Source: Microcella sp. (lineage in GTDB: Bacteria; Actinomycetota; Actinomycetes; Actinomycetales; Microbacteriaceae). Taken from it: a stretch of DNA of 64,000 nt. The stretch spans positions 2,542,001-2,606,000 of the forward strand of contig NZ_CP075524.1 in the NCBI RefSeq assembly GCF_025808395.1. Reading direction: 5' to 3'. A model generated the notes under the pieces. That model was not told where the DNA came from. It did no database searches and saw only the letters and a list, made by a program, of their open reading frames with translations. The position numbers were made by a program, and so were the translations under genes. Shown here one piece after another: positions 57,226 to 64,000 of this stretch (the first letter of the stretch is position 1; the number at the start of each line of letters is the position of its first letter).

Positions 57226-57638
57226 TGGTGTCGAGCGACCTGCCCGCAGCGCCGGGAGAGACCGATCTCGGGGTGCTGCTGAGGTCGATGCACCCCGAGG
57301 TGCTCTCGGGCGACTGGTTCTTCACCACCGTCGACTCGGCGGGTGACGTCGCCGCGGCTGCCACCGTGCGCGAACCTGAGGGGCTGTCGGTGGTCGTCGA
57401 CCGGGCCGAGGCCGAGCGCATCGGAGCCCCGACGTCGCACGCCTATCGGTGGATCACCCTGCGGGTGCATTCGTCGCTCGACGCGGTGGGTTTGACGGCG
57501 ACGGTGAGTGCGGCACTCACCGAGCGCGGCATCAGTTGCAACGTGATCGCGGGAGCCTTCCACGATCACCTGCTCGTGCCGGCGGCGCGCGTCGACGACG
57601 CGGTGGCGGCGCTGGTCGTGCTCGCCGAGTCTGCCTAG
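57225..57638 (+). CDS. ACT-domain protein
   Basis: 137 residues containing two ACT-like segments: VVVDRAEAERIGAP and AYRWITLRVHSSLDAVGLTA, ALTERGISCNVIAGAFHDHL. It resembles the stand-alone ACT (DUF2000/ACT_7-like) proteins that bind amino acids. No enzymatic domain. The stop shares the tetranucleotide CTAG with the mscL stop on the other strand. GTG 57228 is an alternative start. Confidence 0.75.
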   Translation: MVSSDLPAAPGETDLGVLLRSMHPEVLSGDWFFTTVDSAGDVAAAATVREPEGLSVVVDRAEAERIGAPTSHAYRWITLRVHSSLDAVGLTATVSAALTERGISCNVIAGAFHDHLLVPAARVDDAVAALVVLAESA

Positions 57639-58063
57639 GGCGTCGCGCCGTCGCGCTTCGCGAGCAGGTCGCGTATCTCGGCGAGCAGCTCGAGCTCGGT
57701 CGGCGCCGCGGCCTCGTCGACGACGGGCTCTCCGGCGCGGCGGCGCTGCTCGGCGTGCCGCTTGAGATGGTTGATGGGCACGACGAGTGCGAAGTACACG
57801 ACGGCGGCGACGATGAGAAAGTTGAGCACCGCGCCGATCACCGCACCGAAGTACATCACCGACTCACCCCCCGACACCGTCGGAATCGCCACCGGCAGCG
57901 CTTCGGCGAGGGTCTCGGCGTTGAACAGCGCCCCGATGAGCGGGTTGATGACGGCGTTGACGATCGAGGTGACGACCGCGGTGAAGGCTGCGCCGATGAC
58001 GACGGCGACCGCGAGGTCGATGACGTTGCCGCGAACGATGAACTCTTTGAATCCCTTGAGCAT
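57635..58063 (-). CDS. mscL: large-conductance mechanosensitive channel MscL
   Basis: 142 residues. The classic start MLKGFKEFIVRGNVIDLAVA, the first pore helix VVIGAAFTAVVTSIVNAVIN, an external loop, and the second helix VLNFLIVAAVVYFALVVPIN; then a charged C-terminal bundle (LELLAEIRDLLAKR). Homopentameric channel opening under hypo-osmotic membrane tension. Transcribed opposite to the ACT gene, with overlapping stop codons. Confidence 0.97.
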   Translation of the reverse strand: MLKGFKEFIVRGNVIDLAVAVVIGAAFTAVVTSIVNAVINPLIGALFNAETLAEALPVAIPTVSGGESVMYFGAVIGAVLNFLIVAAVVYFALVVPINHLKRHAEQRRRAGEPVVDEAAAPTELELLAEIRDLLAKRDGATP

Positions 58064-58086
58064 GCGACGATGCTACGTCGTGAGGG

Positions 58087-58401
58087 CTACGTCGCGGCGG
58101 CCGGCGCGGGCGACGACGTGGTCGTCGATGATGCACCGGATGCTGAGCTCGCGGCCTTCTCGCCCGAGCTCTTCGAGCTCGACTCGCTCGAGGTCTTCTC
58201 GCCCGACGACTTCTTGTCAGACCCCGCCCGGCTGTCGGTGCGGTAGAAGCCCGAGCCGTTGAACGTGACGCCGATGGCAGAGAAGACCTTGCGCAGCCTG
58301 CCCTCGCACGAGGGGCATTCGGTCAACGAGTCGTCGGTGAAGGCCTGCTGAATGTCGAACGCCACCGAGCACTCGGTGCAGCGGTACGAATACGTGGGCA
58401 T
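58087..58401 (-). CDS. FmdB/CxxC zinc-ribbon family protein
   Basis: 104 residues. The N terminus MPTYSYRCTECSVAFDIQQA and CPSCEGRLRKVFSAIGVTFN hold the CxxC pair of a zinc ribbon typical of the FmdB regulatory-protein family, with the usual GFYRTD. The C-terminal half is a low-complexity Ser/Ala/Lys tail (SSGEKTSSESSSKSSGEK). Role unknown; such proteins are conserved next to the 5-FTHF cyclo-ligase gene, as here. Confidence 0.93.
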   Translation of the reverse strand: MPTYSYRCTECSVAFDIQQAFTDDSLTECPSCEGRLRKVFSAIGVTFNGSGFYRTDSRAGSDKKSSGEKTSSESSSKSSGEKAASSASGASSTTTSSPAPAAAT

Positions 58402-58460
58402 GGGGTGACCTCCACCCTCCAGAATACGATGCGGAAGGGCATCCCCCTGACCGGCCGCGA

Positions 58461-59057
58461 CTACGCCGAGAAGCGCACGATCGCGCTGGGGGTGACCGCG
58501 CCGTCGACCGCCTGATCGTGTCGTTCTCGGGGCAGTTCGTCGACGACCTCTCCGTCGAAGACGACGGCGAAGACGGGCGGGCGTCGATCCATCGAACCGA
58601 GGGTCTTGTCGAAGTAGCCGCGGCCCCACCCCATGCGCATGCCGCCCCGGTCGACGGCGGCGGCGGGCACGAAGATGAGCCCGACGTCGTTGATGGCGAT
58701 CGGGCCGAGCACTTCGGTGGTCGGAACCGGCATGCCGATGAGGTCGCTCGACTCGTCTGCGGCGTCGAAGGTCGCCCAGTCGAGCAGCCCGTCATCGCGC
58801 GATACCGGCAGCAGCACCCGGATGTTCTGCTCGGTCGCCCAGCGCAAGAACGGCCTCGTCTCGGGCTCGTCGGGCGTGGCGAGGTAGCACGCGATCGCCT
58901 CGGGCGCGAGAGCCGTCGTGAGCGAGATGAGCTGCTGCGTGAGCGACTCGGTGGCGCTGTCGCGCTCGAGCTGCGACCGGATGCGCCTGCGCTCACGCAA
59001 CTCGGCTCGCAGGGCGCGCTTGGCCGTGATCGCGTCGCCATCGGGCTCAGAAGGCAT
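58461..59057 (-). CDS. 5-formyltetrahydrofolate cyclo-ligase
   Basis: 198 residues. Motifs: KRALRAELRERRR for ATP phosphate binding at the N terminus, ACYLATPDEPETRPFLRWAT, VLLPVSRDDGLLDW, and the metal/substrate loop MGWGRGYFDKTL. It converts 5-formyl-THF to 5,10-methenyl-THF with ATP, in folate recycling. Divergent from galU. A common Actinobacteria order is galU, cyclo-ligase and FmdB, as seen here. Confidence 0.93.
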   Translation of the reverse strand: MPSEPDGDAITAKRALRAELRERRRIRSQLERDSATESLTQQLISLTTALAPEAIACYLATPDEPETRPFLRWATEQNIRVLLPVSRDDGLLDWATFDAADESSDLIGMPVPTTEVLGPIAINDVGLIFVPAAAVDRGGMRMGWGRGYFDKTLGSMDRRPPVFAVVFDGEVVDELPRERHDQAVDGAVTPSAIVRFSA

Positions 59058-59093
59058 ACAGCCATGCTAGGCCCGCCCCGATACGCTGAGCCC

Positions 59094-59984
59094 ATGAAGC
59101 GCAGAATCAGCAAGGCAGTCATTCCCGCGGCCGGGCTCGGAACCAGGTTCCTTCCCGCCACCAAGGCGATGCCGAAAGAGATGCTGCCCGTCGTCGACAA
59201 GCCCGCCATCCAGTACGTGGTCGAAGAGGCCGTGGCGTCTGGGCTCACCGACGTGCTCATGATCACGGGGCGCAACAAGACGGCGCTCGAGAACCACTTC
59301 GACCGGGTCGGCGAGCTCGAGGCGACCCTCGAGAAGAAGGGTGACACCGACAAGCTCGCGAAGGTCGAATACTCGACCGACCTGGCTGACATGCACTACG
59401 TGCGGCAGGGCGACCCCCTCGGTCTCGGCCACGCCGTGCTGCGCGCCCACATGCACGTCGGGCGCGAGGCGTTCGCGGTGCTGCTCGGTGACGACATCAT
59501 CGACCCGCGCGACCCGCTGCTCGATCGCATGATCGAGGTGCACGAGTCGAAGAACACGAGCGTCATCGCCCTGCTCGAGGTCGACCCGGCGCAGGCGCAC
59601 CTGTATGGCGTGGCGACGATCGAGCAGACCGACGACCCCGATGTGGTGCGCGTCATCGACCTGGTCGAGAAGCCTGCCCCCGGCACGGCCCCCTCGAACC
59701 TCGCCATCATCGGCCGCTATGTCTTGAAGCCCGAGATCTTCGACATTCTCGAGCACACCGAGCCCGGCAAGGGCGGCGAGATTCAATTGACCGATGCTCT
59801 GCTCGAGCTCGCCGGCGACGATGAGGCTGGCGGAGTGCACGGCGTGGTGTTCCGCGGCAGGCGGTATGACACGGGTGACCGTCTCGACTACATCAAGGCG
59901 ATCGTGCAGCTGGCGGTCGAGCGCGACGACCTCGGCCCCGAGCTGCGGCCGTGGCTGCGCGAGTTCACCGCACGCATGGATTAA
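59094..59984 (+). CDS. galU: UTP-glucose-1-phosphate uridylyltransferase
   Basis: 296 residues. KAVIPAAGLGTRFLPATKAM is the nucleotide-binding signature with PKEMLPVVDKPAIQYVVEEA. GDDIIDPR gives the metal-binding Asp, and GRYVLKPEIFDILEHTEPG and YDTGDRLDYIKAIVQLA the sugar-binding parts. Makes UDP-glucose for cell-wall glycans, trehalose and exopolysaccharide. Start ATG 59094 follows a purine-rich stretch. The GNAT gene follows 16 bases downstream. Confidence 0.97.
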   Translation: MKRRISKAVIPAAGLGTRFLPATKAMPKEMLPVVDKPAIQYVVEEAVASGLTDVLMITGRNKTALENHFDRVGELEATLEKKGDTDKLAKVEYSTDLADMHYVRQGDPLGLGHAVLRAHMHVGREAFAVLLGDDIIDPRDPLLDRMIEVHESKNTSVIALLEVDPAQAHLYGVATIEQTDDPDVVRVIDLVEKPAPGTAPSNLAIIGRYVLKPEIFDILEHTEPGKGGEIQLTDALLELAGDDEAGGVHGVVFRGRRYDTGDRLDYIKAIVQLAVERDDLGPELRPWLREFTARMD

Positions 59985-60000
59985 GCAGCAGGACTCTGCA

Positions 60001-60663
60001 GTGGCACCCACCATCCCTACCTTGCGCGACGAGGCCACCGTGCTGCGCCCGATTCGGGTGCGCGACGCTCGTGCTCTCGAACGCGAGCTGCTCGAGAGCC
60101 GTGCCTGGCTGCGGCCGTGGGAGGCCACGAGCCCCTCGGCTCCGATGAATTGGGATACCCGCGGCAGCATCCGCTCGCTACTGGCCGGCGCACGCGCGGG
60201 CACCGGTTTGCCGTTCATCATCGAGACCGAGGGTCGACTGGCGGGGCAACTCAACGTCAGCGGTATGTCATACGGCTCGCTCGCCTCGGCCTCGATCGGC
60301 TACTGGGTGGGCGCAGGCTTCGCAGGGCGTGGCTTGACGCCCACCGCTGTCGCGCTCGCGACCGACTACGTGTTCTTCACGACGGGGCTGCACCGCATGG
60401 AGATCTGCATCCGCCCCGAGAACGCGCCGTCGTTGCGCGTCGTCGAAAAGCTCGGCTTCAGGTATGAGGGCCTCCGTCGCCGCTTCATCCACATCAACAA
60501 CGATTGGCGCGACCACTTCTGCTTCGCCCTGACGGTCGAAGAGGTGCCCCAGGGCGTGCTGAGCCGCTGGAAGTCGGGCCGTGTGAACCCGCTCGCGGCC
60601 GAGGTGCCCGAGGTCGACCGCATTGCCGCCCGGCAGGGCATCCCCTTGCCGCCCGCGCGGTAG
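60001..60663 (+). CDS. GNAT (RimJ-like) N-acetyltransferase
   Basis: 220 residues, GTG start. LRPIRVRDARALERELLESR opens the GNAT fold; GRLAGQLNVSGMSYGSLASA, YWVGAGFAGRGLTPTAVALA (pyrophosphate-loop region) and IRPENAPSLRVVEKLGFRYE are RimJ/RimL-type, and GLRRRFIHINNDWRDHFCFA the C terminus. Probably acetylates a ribosomal protein or other N terminus. Cotranscription with galU is likely. Confidence 0.9.
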   Translation: MAPTIPTLRDEATVLRPIRVRDARALERELLESRAWLRPWEATSPSAPMNWDTRGSIRSLLAGARAGTGLPFIIETEGRLAGQLNVSGMSYGSLASASIGYWVGAGFAGRGLTPTAVALATDYVFFTTGLHRMEICIRPENAPSLRVVEKLGFRYEGLRRRFIHINNDWRDHFCFALTVEEVPQGVLSRWKSGRVNPLAAEVPEVDRIAARQGIPLPPAR

Positions 60664-60675
60664 GCGACCGTCTCG

Positions 60676-61416
60676 CTACAGCGACACGAACGGAATCGTG
60701 AGCGTCAGCACGAGGCCGACCGCGAAGATCGCCGAACTCACGCCGATCAGCACGAACTGCGAGCGCCGGCTCTTGAGCACAGCGGCGACACCGAGCAAGA
60801 ACAGGGCGACAGCGAAGAGCACGGTGTTGAGAGTGAGTCGATCACCGTTCGTGTTCGCGTCGTCGCCGGCAGCGGTGGCCTCGGCCGCGTCGTCGTTGAG
60901 GTCGCTCCACGCGCCGAAGAGGCTCTCGAGGTAGGGCTCGTGGTTCTGCGGCGGCGTGTAGAAGTTGGGGTCAGCTTCGTTCTCGACATCGGCCCACGCG
61001 ATGGCAGCGGCAAGTTCGTCAGAGACGGCGACGAAGCTCAACAGTTCGTGCTTCTCCGTCGCGAGCTGCGCGATGAGTGGGTCTGAGGCGCCCATCTCGA
61101 CCTCGAGTTCGAGCAAACGGGCGAGCGTCGAAGAATCCTGCACGAACTGCTGGTTGCCTTCAAGGTACGCAGACTCGGCTTCGGCGGTCAGCCGGGTCGA
61201 CTGAGCGTAGTACGAGTCCATCTTCGAGCCGTACAGCGCGGCTTGGAATGACGCGTAGGCGGTGAACACCGACACAATGCCGAGCATGATGACGATAATC
61301 AGCTCGACGTTGCCGAAGAGGCTCGAGATGCGGCGGGGCTCAGACGGTGCGGGGGCAGGGGTCGACGACAAGATGCTCCTCGATGAAGGGGGTGGTGGCC
61401 TCGCGTCTGCAGACAC
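60676..61416 (-). CDS. membrane protein with three helices, unknown function
   Basis: 246 residues: VELIIVIMLGIVSVFTAYAS as the first helix, an acidic external part of about 140 residues, then LNTVLFAVALFLLGVAAVL and FVLIGVSSAIFAVGLVLTLT. The helix count and acidic middle recall a DUF4337-like family, without certainty. GTG 61416 with GGAGG eight bases upstream is used; TTG 61371 is the alternative. Divergent from the next gene. Confidence 0.75.
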   Translation of the reverse strand: MSADARPPPPSSRSILSSTPAPAPSEPRRISSLFGNVELIIVIMLGIVSVFTAYASFQAALYGSKMDSYYAQSTRLTAEAESAYLEGNQQFVQDSSTLARLLELEVEMGASDPLIAQLATEKHELLSFVAVSDELAAAIAWADVENEADPNFYTPPQNHEPYLESLFGAWSDLNDDAAEATAAGDDANTNGDRLTLNTVLFAVALFLLGVAAVLKSRRSQFVLIGVSSAIFAVGLVLTLTIPFVSL

Positions 61417-61464
61417 TCCGCTGGCCTCCGGCGAAGACCGGCTGTCGAATCGTACCGTTGCGGC

Positions 61465-62394
61465 ATGGATGTCACGTCGGGCGGCACGGCGATTCTCATC
61501 GCGGTCGCCGCCGCGCTGTGGCTGCTGTATCTGGTGCCCATGTGGCGCCGTCGCTCTGAGTATCTGGCGACAGAGCGCAACGCGATTCGACTGCAGCAGA
61601 CGCTGCGCATCATGGCGCAGTCTGCCGATGTTCCGGCAGAGGTTCGGGCTGAGCTCACCGCGCGCGACGTGGCCGCGCAGCAGCGCACGCTCGCGGCCCG
61701 CCAGCGTGAAGAGGCAGCGATCGCACGAGCGCGCGAAGCTGCCGCTCAGCGTGCCCTGCGGGCGCGACTCACCGAGACCGCACCTGGCCTCGTCGCCGAA
61801 GTGGATGCTGCACGCCGCGGTCAGCGTCGCCTTCGACGTTCGCGTGCCGTCACCTCACTGCTCACCCTGCTCGGCATTGCCGGAGTCGTCGTCTCGATCA
61901 CCACCGCCGCGTGGGCCTGGGCCGGGTTCGCCGCGTTCGTCGTGATCAGCGGCATCACCCTGCTGTCGGGGCTGGCCCGGGCGAGCCGCCGACGCACGGC
62001 CGATGTCGTCACGACGGCCGCACCGCGGTTCGTCGACCTCGCGCCGCCCGCGCGTCGCGCCGCACCGGCACCGCGCCGCGAGTGGACTCCGACGCCGCTG
62101 CCCAAGCCCACCTACCTCAGCGCTCCGGTCGTGCCGGCGGGGGCCGTGGCTCCGGCTCTCGACCATGCGGCCGCGCTGGCCGCGGCGGCTGCCGCCGCCG
62201 AACGCGCTCAACGCGTGGCGGCAGCGGCGCGCGCCGCCGAGGTTGACACCGACGTGGATGCCCGGCCAGAGCATCCGGCCCGCCCCGCCGCGGCGACCGC
62301 AAGCCGGTTCGATCGCATGGGACTCGTCGACCAGCTTCCGACGCGACCGCCCGACCTCGACGAGGTTCTGCGTCGGCGTCGCGCCGCGAGCTGA
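61465..62394 (+). CDS. membrane protein of unknown function with Ala-rich tail
   Basis: 309 residues. The first membrane helix (AILIAVAAALWLLYLVPMW) is followed by RRRSEYLATERNAIRLQQTL, a helical Ala/Arg region (RTLAARQREEAAIARAREAA), a hairpin of two more helices (VTSLLTLLGIAGVVVSITTA, WAGFAAFVVISGITLLSGLA) and a Pro/Ala-rich cytosolic tail. This is a widespread hypothetical protein pattern in Microbacteriaceae. Function unknown. Next comes the tRNA-Ala. Confidence 0.75.
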   Translation: MDVTSGGTAILIAVAAALWLLYLVPMWRRRSEYLATERNAIRLQQTLRIMAQSADVPAEVRAELTARDVAAQQRTLAARQREEAAIARAREAAAQRALRARLTETAPGLVAEVDAARRGQRRLRRSRAVTSLLTLLGIAGVVVSITTAAWAWAGFAAFVVISGITLLSGLARASRRRTADVVTTAAPRFVDLAPPARRAAPAPRREWTPTPLPKPTYLSAPVVPAGAVAPALDHAAALAAAAAAAERAQRVAAAARAAEVDTDVDARPEHPARPAAATASRFDRMGLVDQLPTRPPDLDEVLRRRRAAS

Positions 62395-62444
62395 TCTGCC
62401 GTTCAGCACCGCTGCGCCGCGGTGATAGTGTGGTGACGCTCTAC

Positions 62445-62520
62445 GGGCCTGTGGCGCAGTTGGTAGCGCGCCTCGTTCGCATCGAGGAGGTCAGGGGTTC
62501 GAATCCCCTCAGGTCCACCA
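62445..62520 (+). tRNA. tRNA-Ala (anticodon CGC)
   Basis: The acceptor GGGCCTG pairs with CAGGTCC (one G-U). D stem GCGC/GCGC, anticodon stem CCTCG/CGAGG with loop TTCGCAT (CGC at 62478-62480), T arm AGGGG-TTCGAAT-CCCCT, and CCA encoded at 62518-62520. It reads GCG alanine codons. Sequence downstream changes in composition, as at many tRNA-borne integration sites. Confidence 0.96.
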
Positions 62521-62845
62521 TCCCAAGTCGCCACTATTCAGGCAGACCCGAGACTGCAGCACTCGGGTTTACCAGGATGGGCATCTCCGCACACGCGCCG
62601 ATGGTGAGGAACAAGCTCTATCGGCCTCATCGCTGAGCAATCCTTGGCGAGAACCTCGGTTCGGCATAAGGTTGGTCGACTAGTGACGGGAGGCTCGTTG
62701 AACGATCGAGTTTGGGTTCTCCCGTTGGTCGGACCCGCCGCACTCCAAGCTGTTGGTGGAGTCAGTTCCGTCGTGCGAGCCAATGTCGGGACTCTATTGA
62801 GTGAGGCAGCGCCAGACCCCTCTTGCCTATTTCAGAATTCCTCCG
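62521..62845. other. gene-free interval after tRNA-Ala
   Basis: Only short frames with no ribosome-binding site are found. The base composition falls towards lower GC compared with the genes before the tRNA. No copy of the tRNA 3' end is seen. It probably holds the promoter of the following gene and part of an island boundary. Confidence 0.55.
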
Positions 62846-64000
62846 ATGAAATCACCTGACGTTGTCTTTGTTGCCTGCCTTTTCCTCGTTAGCGCGCTCG
62901 GCCTCGTTCTTGCGTACATAGACCCTGCTGTAGGAGCACTCGGCGGCTTGACTGTCGTGGTCGGGTCCGATGGGGTCTTGTGGCAGGTGCAGACAACCTT
63001 TTTATCCGTGGGATTCGCGGGTCTTGCAATTGCCGCTCAGCTCTTCGCGGAGGCTCCAACGGCGGTAGGGGCTAGTAGAAGCAGTGTTCTCGATCACGTC
63101 CGAGCAGGGTGGTTCGTAGGCGTCGGCTTGACAGCGAATCTGATCATAGCGGTCCAAACGGCGTGGCTTCCGAGCCCAATCGGGGCATTGGGTGTGTCAC
63201 TGTTCTGGTTCCTTCCGACGGTAGCTCTACTCGTCAACTCCTCCATTCGACTTGTGGCCCTGTTCGGCAACCCGTCTCGGCTGGACGAGGTCGTGCGAAC
63301 GTCGTTGGTGGATACGCTTGCACGTCGCCTTGAGTTGACAGCGAAGTCGCAAGGTGAGTCTCAACGTCGACTTAAGTCGCTAGCCAAGCTGGGCCTGCGT
63401 CTCGGAGACCTCACGGAGCGAACTGCCGTTCTCAATGTTCCGGTGCCGCGAGCTGGACTCGTTTTCAAGGGGGTGAAACCACAGGTACTAAGTCACGCTC
63501 TCGCACTCCTTGCCCCCGCGGTAGCGACAGGTGGTGCTGGCCCCATGGGCACTGCTTATAGCCCCGCCCAGGTGTCCATCGAATTATTGCCCGGCGAGCG
63601 AACTCGGTTCGGTCAGACGGCATTTCGCGTGGGGTCTGATAGGCCTTTGCCCGACGAGCTTAGGAATCGTCTGATTCGTACACTCCAGGCGAGCGTCGAC
63701 TTTGAGTCGGCCGATGTCGTCACGCCCGAGGAGGAAACCGATCGGGAGATTGCCAACCTGAAGGACGCAATTGGCGTGAGCCTTAGGACTGGGGCCTTTG
63801 GAACTGCCGAAAGAGCTCTCAAGCTCCTGAGCGACGTTGTTCGGAGCGTTTGGATTTCTAGATCCGACACAGCAGAATCCTCGAAAAGACCGAATACGAG
63901 GCAAAGAGACTGGTTGTTCCGGAGCATCTGGGAAGTCGAACAGGATGCAACTCTCTCATCGCGAAGCGCCGATCTCTTCATTAATCAAGCGATGACTAGA
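62846..64000 (+). CDS. membrane protein with large cytosolic domain, unknown (partial, 3' end cut)
   Basis: An open frame of 385 codons to the window end. It starts MKSPDVVFVACLFLVSALGL, with about four membrane segments in the first 130 residues (TTFLSVGFAGLAIAAQLF, GWFVGVGLTANLIIAVQTAW, LGVSLFWFLPTVALLVNSSI), then a soluble region of charged helices (LARRLELTAKSQGESQRRLK). ATA, TTA, AGA and AGG codons, rare in the neighbouring genes, are common. No known family recognised. The position after a tRNA suggests an island gene, perhaps defence-related; that is inference. Confidence 0.7.
   Translation, partial: MKSPDVVFVACLFLVSALGLVLAYIDPAVGALGGLTVVVGSDGVLWQVQTTFLSVGFAGLAIAAQLFAEAPTAVGASRSSVLDHVRAGWFVGVGLTANLIIAVQTAWLPSPIGALGVSLFWFLPTVALLVNSSIRLVALFGNPSRLDEVVRTSLVDTLARRLELTAKSQGESQRRLKSLAKLGLRLGDLTERTAVLNVPVPRAGLVFKGVKPQVLSHALALLAPAVATGGAGPMGTAYSPAQVSIELLPGERTRFGQTAFRVGSDRPLPDELRNRLIRTLQASVDFESADVVTPEEETDREIANLKDAIGVSLRTGAFGTAERALKLLSDVVRSVWISRSDTAESSKRPNTRQRDWLFRSIWEVEQDATLSSRSADLFINQAMTR

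Noticed and set aside
62644..62859. A 71-codon plus-strand frame after tRNA-Ala
   Set aside because: No ribosome-binding site, no recognisable pattern, and it overlaps the better-supported gene starting at 62846.

Overview
The window reads as chromosomal DNA of a high-GC actinobacterium, most likely a member of the Microbacteriaceae. The basis is the GC-rich third codon positions, the many GTG starts, four-base ATGA/GTGA gene overlaps, several small proteins whose type I associate with that family, and a helicase-like protein whose C-terminal nuclease-like domain resembles the family named after a Microbacterium testaceum protein. No rRNA, CRISPR array or replication origin is visible. Two tRNA genes are present, tRNA-Arg(CCU) and tRNA-Ala(CGC), and sequence that looks acquired follows each of them.

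Layout. 1-3.2 kb: the 3' end of a membrane protein, an HSL-type esterase, a HEAT-like protein and a LADTG-anchored lectin-like surface protein. 3.2-13.8 kb: tRNA-Arg followed by a metal-resistance island with more A/T in third positions. It holds a MerR-controlled disulfide-oxidoreductase/thioredoxin-like pair, then a copper module: CopB-type ATPase with a fused YHS domain, CsoR, two DUF305 proteins, a DUF6153-like protein and a beta-propeller lipoprotein. It also holds two paralogous 140-residue double-HTH proteins, and vapBC marks its far side. Repeats built from GACCGGAATATC touch the tRNA 3' end and recur inverted at the start of the first HTH gene. 13.8-25 kb: a RadC-like protein, a DUF2207 membrane protein, a YCII protein, an AlkZ-like glycosylase, a UbiB kinase with a PadR regulator, a holin-like membrane protein, an ArsR/SRPBCC pair, small proteins, and an SbtA-like bicarbonate permease with a divergent repressor.

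24-34 kb: a FadR-type regulator translationally coupled to a cytosolic Cache protein, divergent from a complete PotABCD-like spermidine/putrescine-type ABC importer; then a DUF7882-type two-gene module; then an FAH-hydrolase/SDR pair and a GH3 glycosidase divergent from a GPH-type sugar transporter. 36-39 kb: a MacB-like tripartite exporter (permease, ATPase, adaptor). 39-45 kb: a second copy of the DUF7882 module and a tightly overlapping operon of agmatine deiminase, amidase, tryptophan 2,3-dioxygenase and amidohydrolase. 45-53 kb: a lipoprotein, an RraB-like protein, a branched-chain amino acid/phenylalanine dehydrogenase, an SRPBCC protein, an EamA transporter, an RlmA-type methyltransferase, a two-component system and a coiled-coil membrane protein. 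53-62 kb: the large helicase/nuclease-like protein with broken Walker motifs, then housekeeping genes (ACT protein, MscL, FmdB, 5-FTHF cyclo-ligase, GalU, RimJ-like acetyltransferase). From 62.5 kb, after tRNA-Ala, a new membrane protein with foreign-looking codon use runs off the end.

The least explained signals are: the inverted/direct repeats linking the tRNA-Arg gene to the HTH gene; the duplicated DUF7882 modules; the conserved-looking but catalytically broken helicase fused to a nuclease fold; a palindromic repeat family in two intergenic regions; and the unknown gene beginning the segment after tRNA-Ala.
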